Shown: one piece after another, positions 11,626 to 20,396 of the stretch
Layout of the letters: each line of letters begins with the position of its first letter
How positions within the stretch are numbered: the first letter of the stretch is position 1
From: Burkholderiales bacterium
GTDB taxonomy: Bacteria > Pseudomonadota > Gammaproteobacteria > Burkholderiales > Burkholderiaceae_C
Length of the DNA: 64,000 nt
Reading direction: 5' to 3'
Assembly (NCBI GenBank): GCA_028868895.1
Contig: JAGWTP010000006.1
Span: 1 to 64,000 of the forward strand
Notes under the pieces: generated by a model
Told to the model about the DNA's origin: nothing
Seen by the model: only the letters and a program-made list of their open reading frames with translations
The model's database searches: none
Program-made: the position numbers and the translations under genes

Positions 11626-12681
11626 ATGCTGCTGACACTCACGGCCGCGCAGGCGCTCTCGCGGCTCGAAGATTTCGACACCGTCATCGATGCCCGCTCG
11701 CAGAGCGAGTACGCGCAAGACTGCGTGCCGGGCGCCGTCAACTGGCCGACGCTGAACGACGCCGAACGCCACCTGGTCGGCACCGAATACAAGCAGGTCT
11801 CGGCCTTCACCGCCAAGAAGCGCGGCGCGGCGCTGGCGGCACGCAACATCGCCGAACACATCGAGCGCCATGTGATCGACAAGCCCAAGGAGTGGCGCCC
11901 GCTGGTGTACTGCTGGCGTGGCGGCTCGCGCAGCAACTCGCTCGCGCTGGTGCTCGACCAGATCGGCTTTCGCGTGCACCGGCTCGAAGGCGGCTACCAG
12001 CAGTTCCGACGCGCGGTGGTCGGTGCACTCGACGTGCTGCCGCGCCAATTCGAGTACCGCGTCGTCTGCGGCACCACCGGCTCGGGAAAGAGCCGCTTGC
12101 TGCAGGTGTTGCGCACGCACGCCGCGCAGGTCATCGATCTCGAGGCGCTGGCCAACCACCGCGGCTCGGTCCTCGGCCTCGTGCCGGGCGAGCGCCAGCC
12201 GGGCCAGAAGCAGTTCGAGTCGCGCGTCTGGGACGCGCTGCGCCGGCTCGACCCGGCTCGGCCGGTCTACATCGAGAGCGAGAGCAAGAAGGTCGGCGAC
12301 CTGCGCGTGCCGCAGGCACTGGTCGAGCGCATGCGCGCCTCACCGTGCCTGCAGCTCGAGCTGCCGCTGGACGCGCGGGTGGCGCTGCTGAACGAGGAGT
12401 ACGACTTCTTCGTGCGCGACGCCGAGGCGTTCTGCGCCCGGCTCGATGCGCTGCGCACCCTGCGCGGCCATGCGCAGGTCGATCGCTGGCAGGCCGCCGC
12501 GCGCGGCGGCAGCACGTCGCAGGTCGTGCGTGAGCTGCTCATCGACCACTACGATCCGATCTACCTGCAGTCGATGGCGCGCAATTTCGCCGGCATCACC
12601 ACACCGCGGCGGGTTCTGCAGTGGGACGGCAGCGCCGCCTCGCTCGGTGCCGCCGCCGAGCAGGCGATCGCAGCCGGATGA
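11626..12681 (+). CDS. selU: tRNA 2-selenouridine synthase (MnmH/SelU)
   Basis: Rhodanese domain YCWRGGSRSNS plus P-loop GTTGSGKSRLL; matches YbbB/SelU architecture. Confidence 0.9.
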   Translation: MLLTLTAAQALSRLEDFDTVIDARSQSEYAQDCVPGAVNWPTLNDAERHLVGTEYKQVSAFTAKKRGAALAARNIAEHIERHVIDKPKEWRPLVYCWRGGSRSNSLALVLDQIGFRVHRLEGGYQQFRRAVVGALDVLPRQFEYRVVCGTTGSGKSRLLQVLRTHAAQVIDLEALANHRGSVLGLVPGERQPGQKQFESRVWDALRRLDPARPVYIESESKKVGDLRVPQALVERMRASPCLQLELPLDARVALLNEEYDFFVRDAEAFCARLDALRTLRGHAQVDRWQAAARGGSTSQVVRELLIDHYDPIYLQSMARNFAGITTPRRVLQWDGSAASLGAAAEQAIAAG

Positions 12682-12714
12682 CGCGTCGCGCCACGGACTG
12701 AATCGGAGCACCTT

Positions 12715-13287
12715 CTGGAAGCATTTCTGGTCTCGACCGGTGTGATCGCGCTGGGCGAAATGGGTGACAAGACCCAGTTGCTCGCGATGCTGCTCGCCGT
12801 CAAGTTCCGCCGACCGGTTCCGATCATCCTGGGCATCTTCGTCGCGACGGTGTTCAACCACGCCACAGCCGGCCTGGTCGGTGCTTGGGTCGCAAGCGCG
12901 CTCGGCCCGGTCGCGCTGCGCTGGGTGGTGGGCCTGTCGTTCATCGGCATGGCCGGCTGGGTGCTGGTGCCCGACCGCATCGACGCCGACGAAGCGCAAC
13001 GCCCCCCGCGCTACGGTGTGTTCGGCACCACGGTGGTGGCGTTCTTCCTCGCCGAGATGGGCGACAAGACGCAGATCGCCACCGTGGCACTGGCGGCGCA
13101 CTACCGCAATCTGGTGGCGGTGGTGGCCGGCACCACGCTGGGCATGATGATCGCCGACGTGCCCGCGGTGTTCCTCGGCGAGACGATCGCGAAGAAGGTC
13201 TCGCTGCGCTGGGTCCACGCCATTGCCGCCGCGATCTTCGCGACGCTGGGCATCCTGACGTTGCTCAACGTCGGCAAGCTCTTTTGA
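12715..13287 (+). CDS. TMEM165/GDT1 family (UPF0016) cation transporter, probable CTG start
   Basis: (M)EAFLVSTGVIALGEMGDKTQLLAMLLAVKFRRP...AEMGDKTQIATVALAAHY: duplicated E-x-G-D-K-T motifs. ORF track starts at GTG 12742, inside the first TM. Confidence 0.85.
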   Translation: MEAFLVSTGVIALGEMGDKTQLLAMLLAVKFRRPVPIILGIFVATVFNHATAGLVGAWVASALGPVALRWVVGLSFIGMAGWVLVPDRIDADEAQRPPRYGVFGTTVVAFFLAEMGDKTQIATVALAAHYRNLVAVVAGTTLGMMIADVPAVFLGETIAKKVSLRWVHAIAAAIFATLGILTLLNVGKLF

Positions 13288-13300
13288 CCTGCGAGGCGGA

Positions 13301-14038
13301 TCAACCCATGTGCAAGCCGCCGTTGACCGAGAAATCGGCGCCGGTGGCGAACCCGGATTCGTCGGACGCGACCCAGGAGACGATCGAGGCGATGTCGGCC
13401 GGTGTGCCCAGGCGCTTGACCGGGATGCCGGCGATGATCTTGTCGAGCACGTCCTGGCGGATCGACTTGACCATGTCGGTGGCGATGTAGCCGGGGCTCA
13501 CGGTGTTGACCGTCACACCCTTGCTGGCCACTTCCTGCGCCAGCGCCATCGTGAAGCCGTGCATGCCGGCCTTGGCGGCCGAATAGTTGGTCTGGCCGAA
13601 CTGGCCCTTCTCGCCATTGACCGAGCTGATGTTGATGATGCGTCCCCAGCCGCGATCGACCATCTCGTCGATCACCTGCTTGGTGACGTTGAACAGGCTC
13701 GTCAGGTTGGTCTCGATCACCGCATCCCAGTCGGCACGGGTCATCTTGCGGAACATGCCGTCGCGGGTGATGCCGGCGTTGTTGACGAGCACGTCGATAG
13801 GGCCGTGCTCGGCCTTGACCTTCTGGAACGCGGCGACGGTCGAGTCCCAGTCGCCCACATTGCCCACCGAGGCGTAGAACGTATACCCGAGCGCGGACTG
13901 CTCGCTGAGCCACTTGGCGTGATCGCGGCTCGGGCCGCAGCCGGCGATCACCTTGAAGCCGTCGGCGTGCAGCCGCTGGCACATCGTCGTGCCGATGCCT
14001 CCCATGCCGCCGGTGATGTATGCAATTCGTTGGGTCAT
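13301..14038 (-). CDS. phaB: Acetoacetyl-CoA reductase
   Basis: MTQRIAYITGGMGGIGTTMCQRLH...NISSVNGEKGQFGQTNYSAAKAGMHGF; adjacent to phaA/phaC. Confidence 0.93.
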   Translation of the reverse strand: MTQRIAYITGGMGGIGTTMCQRLHADGFKVIAGCGPSRDHAKWLSEQSALGYTFYASVGNVGDWDSTVAAFQKVKAEHGPIDVLVNNAGITRDGMFRKMTRADWDAVIETNLTSLFNVTKQVIDEMVDRGWGRIINISSVNGEKGQFGQTNYSAAKAGMHGFTMALAQEVASKGVTVNTVSPGYIATDMVKSIRQDVLDKIIAGIPVKRLGTPADIASIVSWVASDESGFATGADFSVNGGLHMG

Positions 14039-14057
14039 GGTCATGCTCCGGTGGGTT

Positions 14058-15239
14058 TCAGCGTTCGACGCAGAGTGCAACGCCCATGCCACCCCCGATG
14101 CACAGCGAGGCGATGCCCTTTTTGGCATCGCGGCGCTGCATTTCGTGCAGCAGCGTCACCAAAATGCGGCAACCCGACGCACCAATCGGGTGACCGATCG
14201 CGATCGCACCGCCGTTGACGTTGACCTTGCTCGTGTCCCAGCGCATCTCGTTGTTGACGGCGCAAGCCTGCGCCGCAAAGGCTTCGTTGATCTCGAGCAG
14301 GTCGAGGTCCTGCGGCTTCCAGCCGGCGCGCGCCAGTGCCTTGGTCGAGGCCGGCACCGGGCCCATGCCCATGATGCTCGGGTCGAGCGCCACAGTGGCA
14401 TAGCTGGCGATGCGCGCCAGCGGCTTCAGCCCGAGCTGCTCGGCGCGCTTGGCGGTCATCAGCACGACGCCAGCGGCGCCGTCGTTCAACCCCGAGGCAT
14501 TGCCCGCGGTCACCGTGCCCGCCTTGTCGAAGGCCGGGCGCAGTCCGGCCAGCACCTCGGCGTTGGTCTTCTTGTTGATGAACTCGTCGGACGCGAAGAC
14601 GATCGGGTCGCCCTTCTTCTGAGCGATGCTGAAAGGCACGATCTCGTCCTTGAACTTGCCGGCCTCCTGCGCGGCAGCCGCCTTCTGCTGCGAGCCGAGT
14701 GCGAGCGCGTCTTGCTTGTCGCGGCTGATGTCGTACTTCTTGGCCACGTTCTCGGCCGTGATGCCCATGTGGTAGCGGTTGTACACATCGAACAGGCCGT
14801 CGACGATCATCGAGTCGACCAGCTTCCAGTCGCCCATGCGCATGCCGTCGCGCGAGCCCGGCAACACGTGCGGCGCCAGGCTCATGCTCTCCTGGCCGCC
14901 GGCGATGACGATCTCGGAGTCGCCGTCGCGGATCGCCTGCGCGCCCAGCATCACGGCCTTCAGGCCGGAGCCGCAGACCGCGTTGATCGTCAATGCCGGA
15001 ACGCTTTGCGGCAGGCCGCTCTTGATCACGGTCTGGCGCGCCGGGTTCTGGCCCGAGCCGGCGGTGAGCACCTGGCCGAAGATCAGTTCGTTGATCTGGT
15101 CGCCACCGAGCTTGGCGCGGCGCAGCAGGTCGGCGACCACGGCGGCGCCGAGTTCGGGGGCGGGGGTCTTGCTCAGCGTGCCGCCGAACTTGCCCACGGC
15201 GGTACGGGCAGCGGCGACGATCACGATGTCGGTGGTCAT
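14058..15239 (-). CDS. phaA: Acetyl-CoA C-acetyltransferase (beta-ketothiolase)
   Basis: Thiolase motifs [34 protein letters not shown]. Confidence 0.94.
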   Translation of the reverse strand: MTTDIVIVAAARTAVGKFGGTLSKTPAPELGAAVVADLLRRAKLGGDQINELIFGQVLTAGSGQNPARQTVIKSGLPQSVPALTINAVCGSGLKAVMLGAQAIRDGDSEIVIAGGQESMSLAPHVLPGSRDGMRMGDWKLVDSMIVDGLFDVYNRYHMGITAENVAKKYDISRDKQDALALGSQQKAAAAQEAGKFKDEIVPFSIAQKKGDPIVFASDEFINKKTNAEVLAGLRPAFDKAGTVTAGNASGLNDGAAGVVLMTAKRAEQLGLKPLARIASYATVALDPSIMGMGPVPASTKALARAGWKPQDLDLLEINEAFAAQACAVNNEMRWDTSKVNVNGGAIAIGHPIGASGCRILVTLLHEMQRRDAKKGIASLCIGGGMGVALCVER

Positions 15240-15339
15240 TGAAGTCTCCTGGGTCTAGGTTGATGCGGGATGGAATCTGGAAATGAACTTGACAAACGAA
15301 TCAGCGTGCAGCGGGTGACTGGGCCTGCGGCGGGCGCGT

Positions 15340-17055
15340 TCAACTCGCCTTTTGCTTCACGTAGCGGCCGGGCGCGGCCTCGATCGGTCGGTGCCGGCGA
15401 TTGCCCAGGCTCTTCGGCGCCGCAACCTGCCTGCCGGCGTGGCCGGCCAGCCATGTCGCCCAATCGGGCCACCAGCTGCCCGGGTGTTCCTTCGCGGTGT
15501 CGAGCCATTGCTGTGCCTGGGCCGGCAGTGAGGCCGTGGCGCCGATCCAGTGGCTGCGCTTGCCCTTGGCGGGCGGGTTGATCACGCCGGCGATGTGGCC
15601 CGACGCACCGAGCACGAAGCGCATCGACTTGGCCCGCGCCGCGCTCGCGCCACCGAGCACCTGCGTGTTCCGGTAGGCCGCGTCCCACGGCACGATGTGG
15701 TCTTCGCGCGAGGCATAGACGTACACCGGCGCATCGATCGTGCGCAGGTCGACCGGCGCGCCGCACACGGTCACCTTGCCCGGCACGACGAGGTTGTTCT
15801 CGAGGTAAGTGTTGCGCAGGTACCAGCAGTACATCGGGCCGGGCAGGTTGGTGCTGTCGCTGTTCCAGTACAGCAGGTCGAACGGGGGCGGCGTCTCGCC
15901 TTTGAGGTAGTTGCCGACGACGTAGTTCCAGACCAGGTCGTTCGGGCGCAGAAAGCTGAAGGTCGTCGCCAGTTCCTGGCCCTTGAGCAGGCTGCCGCCG
16001 CCCGGGCTCTGCGGGCCGAGTGTCATCTCGCGCATCTGGACCATGGTTTCGTCGATGAACAGATCGAGCACGCCGGTGTTGGAGAAGTCGAGCAGCGTGG
16101 TCAGCAGCGTGACGCTGGCCGCCGGCTTCTCGCCGCGCGCGGCCAGCACCGACAGCGCCGTGGCCAGGATCGTGCCGCCGACACAAAAACCCAGCGTGTT
16201 GACCCGCTCGCTGCCGGTGATGTCCTGCACGACCTCGATGGCGCGGATCGCCGCGTCTTCGATGTACTGGTCCCAAGTGTGGGTCTTGATACTGTCGTCG
16301 GCATTGCGCCAGCTCACCACGAACAACCGATGGCCCTGCGCCACGGTGTAGCGGATCAGCGAGTTGTCGGGTTGAAGATCGAGGATGTAGTACTTGTTGA
16401 TGCACGGCGGCACGAACAGCATCGGCCGCTCGAACACCTTCGCGGTGAGCGGCTTGTATTCGATCAGCTGGAACAGCTCGTTCTCGAACACGACCGAGCC
16501 TTCGGTGGTGGCGACATTGCGGCCGACCTCGAACATGCTCTCGTCGGTCTGCGAAACGTGGCCTTGCTGCACATCGGCCAGCAGGTGCTTGAGGCCTTGC
16601 GCGATGCTCGCGCCGCGGGTCTCGATGGCCTTGCGCTGCGCTTCCGGGTTCAGGGCCAGGTAATTGCTCGGTGCCGCGGCGTCGACCCACTGCTGCACCG
16701 CAAAGCGGATGCGCTGCTTGGTCTTCTCGTCACCTTGCAGGCTCTCGGCCATCTGCAGCAAGGTGCGGGCGTTGAGCAGGTACATCTGCGCCACGTAGGC
16801 GCTGGCCGGGTTGGCGGCCCAGTCCTGCGCGGCGAAGCGGCGGTCGGCAGGCGGCAGCCGGTCGGCCCGCAGGGTCTGGTTCCAGAGCTCGGTCGACTGT
16901 TTCAGGTAGGCGTTCTGCAGCTCCGTGACGGCCGGCATCGGCAGGCTCAGGCCGGAGATCGTCGTCCACGCGTCGCCCAGCGTCGCAGCCAGCGTTTGGC
17001 CGTGCGCGGCGAGGTCGGGAAGCGACGCGGCCGCAGAATCTGGCTTGTTCTTCAT
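15340..17055 (-). CDS. phaC: Class I poly(R)-hydroxyalkanoic acid synthase
   Basis: Lipase-like box GFCVGGTIL, PPCINKYYILDL, VVSWRNADDS; 571 aa. Confidence 0.96.
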   Translation of the reverse strand: MKNKPDSAAASLPDLAAHGQTLAATLGDAWTTISGLSLPMPAVTELQNAYLKQSTELWNQTLRADRLPPADRRFAAQDWAANPASAYVAQMYLLNARTLLQMAESLQGDEKTKQRIRFAVQQWVDAAAPSNYLALNPEAQRKAIETRGASIAQGLKHLLADVQQGHVSQTDESMFEVGRNVATTEGSVVFENELFQLIEYKPLTAKVFERPMLFVPPCINKYYILDLQPDNSLIRYTVAQGHRLFVVSWRNADDSIKTHTWDQYIEDAAIRAIEVVQDITGSERVNTLGFCVGGTILATALSVLAARGEKPAASVTLLTTLLDFSNTGVLDLFIDETMVQMREMTLGPQSPGGGSLLKGQELATTFSFLRPNDLVWNYVVGNYLKGETPPPFDLLYWNSDSTNLPGPMYCWYLRNTYLENNLVVPGKVTVCGAPVDLRTIDAPVYVYASREDHIVPWDAAYRNTQVLGGASAARAKSMRFVLGASGHIAGVINPPAKGKRSHWIGATASLPAQAQQWLDTAKEHPGSWWPDWATWLAGHAGRQVAAPKSLGNRRHRPIEAAPGRYVKQKAS

Positions 17056-17272
17056 AGGTCTCCTGAGCGTTTTGATCGAGCCCCTCGGCCGGAGGCTGCC
17101 GAGACCTGTTTTACGTGAGTCGGCCGGCTTTGTACATCCGCACTCGATCTCAATCTCGACCCATTTCGATTGGGGTTCGACCGTTCCGTGATCGATCGCG
17201 GATTGGTCCCTGGCAATGCCGCATTATGACTTCGTGTTTCATAATCAGGCAATCTCGAGCGGAGAAATCTCC

Positions 17273-17548
17273 ATGCTGCTGGTGGCGATCGCCTGGATCT
17301 ACGTCGTGCTGATGGTGGTGGTGGTCGAGGCCACCGGCAGCCGAGGGTCGCTGCTCGGCGCCGTGTCCACCTTCGTGCTGTACGGCGTACTGCCGCTGTC
17401 GATCCTGGCCTATCTGTACTTCAGCCCGGCGCGGCGCCGAGCGCGCCGGTTGGCCGAAGCGCTGTCAGCCGAGGCGGCGGGGCTCGATCCAGACCGCGGC
17501 GGCCATGCGCCCGGTGATGCGGTCGCGCCGGAACGAAAAGAACCGTGA
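17273..17548 (+). CDS. Small hypothetical membrane protein
   Basis: MLLVAIAWIYVVLMVVVVEATGSRGSLLGAVSTFVLYGVLPLSILAYLYF: two TM helices; 3' end overlaps convergent pgeF. Confidence 0.55.
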   Translation: MLLVAIAWIYVVLMVVVVEATGSRGSLLGAVSTFVLYGVLPLSILAYLYFSPARRRARRLAEALSAEAAGLDPDRGGHAPGDAVAPERKEP

Positions 17549-18265
17549 CGGCTCGTTGACGGTGCACCACGCACCGCCTCCCGCGGCACGTACCCCGGCC
17601 GCCTGTAGCCGGTCGCGCGCCAGCGCCGCCAGATCGGCCCACCACTTGCCCGGCCCCTTCGCCACGAAGCGCGGCGACCTGCCACTGTGCGGCGATGCGC
17701 CGAACGCTTCGAGCACGTCGGGCCCGACCTCGAACGCGCGCGGGCCGATGCATGCACCGAGCCACACCTGCACGTCGGCGCTGTCGCAGCCGCCGGCCTC
17801 GCAGACCTCGCGCAGCGTGGCCTCGAGAACACCGAGCGACAAGCCCCGCCAACCGGCGTGCGCCGCACCGACGGCACGCCCATCCGGCGCGGCGAACAGC
17901 ACCGGCAGGCAGTCCGCCACCAGCACCGTGCACGCGATGCCCGGCACGGTGGTGACGCTCGCGTCGGCGCGATGGGTCGGTGCGCCGGCCAGCGCGTCGG
18001 CCGCGCTCAGGCGCACCACCGACGCCCCATGAACCTGGTCCAGGTAGACCGGCACCGCCCCGATGGCGTGCGCCAGCAATTGCTGGTTGCGAGCCACGGC
18101 GGTGTCGTCGTCACCCAGGCCCGGGCGCAGGTTGAGACTGTCGAACGGCGCCGCGCTGAAGCCGCCATTGCGTGTGGTCATCAGCGCGCCGACACCCGGA
18201 GCGTTCCAGTCCGGTACCAGCGGATCGGCGCGTGGCCACGCGGGCGCCTGGTGCGCACCGGCCAT
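17465..18265 (-). CDS. pgeF: Polyphenol oxidase/laccase-domain peptidoglycan editing factor
   Basis: LDQVHGASVV, ADCLPVLFA, HAGWRGL, GACIGPRAFEVG motifs of the YfiH family. Confidence 0.92.
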   Translation of the reverse strand: MAGAHQAPAWPRADPLVPDWNAPGVGALMTTRNGGFSAAPFDSLNLRPGLGDDDTAVARNQQLLAHAIGAVPVYLDQVHGASVVRLSAADALAGAPTHRADASVTTVPGIACTVLVADCLPVLFAAPDGRAVGAAHAGWRGLSLGVLEATLREVCEAGGCDSADVQVWLGACIGPRAFEVGPDVLEAFGASPHSGRSPRFVAKGPGKWWADLAALARDRLQAAGVRAAGGGAWCTVNEPSRFFSFRRDRITGRMAAAVWIEPRRLG

Positions 18266-18903
18266 CAGGCGGATTCCGGATACGCGGAGGGTTGCGTCTT
18301 CGCGAACGCATCGAGCCGCATGCAGGCGTCGAACACCCGCATCACCGTGGGCACGTGGTCGAGTCGGCACGCCAGACGCTGCGCGTTGTGGATCTGCGGC
18401 ACAAGCACGCAGTCGGCCAGCGTTGGCGTGTCGCCGTGGCAGAAGTGCCCGGTGCGGGGGTCACCGGCAAGCTGCCGCTCGACCGCCTCGAGGCCGGTCT
18501 CGACCCAGTGCCGGTACCAGCGATTCTTGTCGTCCTCGCTCACCTTCAGCTCGCGCACCAGAAAGCGCAGCACGCGCAGGTTGTTCATCGGATGGATCTC
18601 GCAGGCCACGTCCTGCGCAATCGCGCGGATGCGCGCGCGCGCGGCCGCATCGCCGGGCAGCAGCCGTGGCTCGGGGTGGACCTCGTCGAGGTACTCGATG
18701 ATCGCCATCGATTGCGTCAGCACGCGGTCACCGTCTTTCAGCAAAGGCACGAGGCGCGCGGCCGAGATCGAGGCATACGGTTCCTCGAGCTGCTCGTTGT
18801 GCAGCAGGTGCACCGGCACGAGTTCGCAGTCGAGCCCCTTCAGCGCCAGTGCGATGCGCACCCGGTACGAAGCCGACGAACGGAAGTAGTGGTACAGCTG
18901 CAT
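18265..18903 (-). CDS. maiA: Maleylacetoacetate isomerase (zeta-class GST)
   Basis: MQLYHYFRSSASYRVRIALALKGLDCELVPVHLL. Confidence 0.92.
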   Translation of the reverse strand: MQLYHYFRSSASYRVRIALALKGLDCELVPVHLLHNEQLEEPYASISAARLVPLLKDGDRVLTQSMAIIEYLDEVHPEPRLLPGDAAARARIRAIAQDVACEIHPMNNLRVLRFLVRELKVSEDDKNRWYRHWVETGLEAVERQLAGDPRTGHFCHGDTPTLADCVLVPQIHNAQRLACRLDHVPTVMRVFDACMRLDAFAKTQPSAYPESA

Positions 18904-18921
18904 GATCGGCCTGCGAGCGTC

Positions 18922-19632
18922 TCAACGACCTGCGACGATCTGGATCTGGAGCGTTCCGACACCGTCGATGCGCGCACTCAGCGTGTCGCCGACCTCCACC
19001 GCGGCCACGCCTTCGGGCGTGCCGGTGTAGATCAGGTCGCCCGGGGCCAGTTCCCAGGCCTTCGACAGGTGTTCGATGATCTCGGGCACGCTCCAGATCA
19101 GCTTGCCCAGCGTGCTGGCCTGGCGCGGTTTTCCATTCACGTCGAGCGCAATCTTCGTGGCGGCGTCGAGCTGGCAGTCTTCCTTGCGGCGCAGCGAACC
19201 GATCGGCGCCGACTCGTCGAAGCCCTTGCCGATGCACCACGGCCGGCCGAGTTTCTTGGCCTCGGCCTGCAGATCGCGGCGTGTCATGTCCAGGCCCACC
19301 GCGTAGCCCCACACGTGATCGAGCGCCTGCGCCGCGGGGATGTCGCGACCGCCCTTGCCGATCGCCACCACCAGCTCCAGTTCGTGGTGCAGGCTGGTGC
19401 TCAGGGTCGGGTAGTGCATGCGCCCGACCGTCCCTTCGGCCACCGGCAGCACGGCGTCGGCCGGCTTCATGAAGAAGAACGGCGCCTCGCGGCCGCTGTG
19501 GCCCATCTCGATCGCGTGCTCCACATAGTTGCGCCCGACGCAATAGATGCGGTGCACCGGGAACAGCGCCGCCGCGGCGCCTCCCTGGACCGGAACGGCG
19601 GGCGTGGGAGGAGGTGCGAAGACGAAGCTCAT
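18922..19632 (-). CDS. Fumarylacetoacetate hydrolase family protein
   Basis: YCVGRNYVEHAIEMG, ELVVAIGKGGRDIP, GDLIYTGTPEGVA. Confidence 0.92.
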   Translation of the reverse strand: MSFVFAPPPTPAVPVQGGAAAALFPVHRIYCVGRNYVEHAIEMGHSGREAPFFFMKPADAVLPVAEGTVGRMHYPTLSTSLHHELELVVAIGKGGRDIPAAQALDHVWGYAVGLDMTRRDLQAEAKKLGRPWCIGKGFDESAPIGSLRRKEDCQLDAATKIALDVNGKPRQASTLGKLIWSVPEIIEHLSKAWELAPGDLIYTGTPEGVAAVEVGDTLSARIDGVGTLQIQIVAGR

Positions 19633-19754
19633 GGTCGGTTTCCGGGTTCGTGCAAAGGCGCCTCGAGGCATCGCGGCGGGTGGCCGGGAATGATGCCACG
19701 CGCCACCGCACCGTCGCCGCGGGGCCGCCGACCGCAAGGCTAAACTCGGCAGCC

Positions 19755-20300
19755 ATGTTCACCACGCGCAGCATCAAGCATTGCAAGTCCTGCGGCGGCG
19801 TTGCGGTCTACGCGGTGCCGCCCGACGACAACCGCGAGCGCGCCACCTGCACCGTGTGCGGCCAGGTTCATTACGAGAACCCGCTGAACGTGGTCGGCAC
19901 CGTTCCGGTGTGGGGCGACCAGGTGCTGCTGTGCCGGCGCAACATTGAGCCGCGCTACGGCCTGTGGACCCTGCCGGCCGGCTTCATGGAACTCGGCGAA
20001 ACCACCACCGAAGGCGCGGCCCGCGAGACCGATGAAGAGGCCGGCGCGCACTTCGAGATGCAAGACCTGTTCAGCGTGCTGAGCGTCGTGCGCGTCGGCC
20101 AGGTTCACATGTACTTCCGCGCTCGCCTGCTCGACACCGACTTCGCCCCCGGCCCCGAGACCATCGAGGCCCGGCTGTTCCGCGAAGACGAGATCCCGTG
20201 GGACGAGCTCGCCTTTCGCACGGTGCGCGAGACGTTGAAGTTCTACTTCGCCGACCGGCGACTCGGCCGCTTCGAGGTGCACACCGGCGCGATCGCCTGA
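19755..20300 (+). CDS. NUDIX hydrolase with zinc-ribbon
   Basis: CKSCGG...CTVCGQVHYENP and Nudix box GGFMELGETTTEGAARETDEEAG (approximate). Confidence 0.9.
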   Translation: MFTTRSIKHCKSCGGVAVYAVPPDDNRERATCTVCGQVHYENPLNVVGTVPVWGDQVLLCRRNIEPRYGLWTLPAGFMELGETTTEGAARETDEEAGAHFEMQDLFSVLSVVRVGQVHMYFRARLLDTDFAPGPETIEARLFREDEIPWDELAFRTVRETLKFYFADRRLGRFEVHTGAIA

Positions 20301-20396
20301 CGAGCTCCGCCTGCGGGCCAACCGATCGTCACCTCAAGCAGGGCCTTGCGAGCTCCCCAAGACAAGCTTCGCCACCAGAACCGGCGGCAACTCGCT

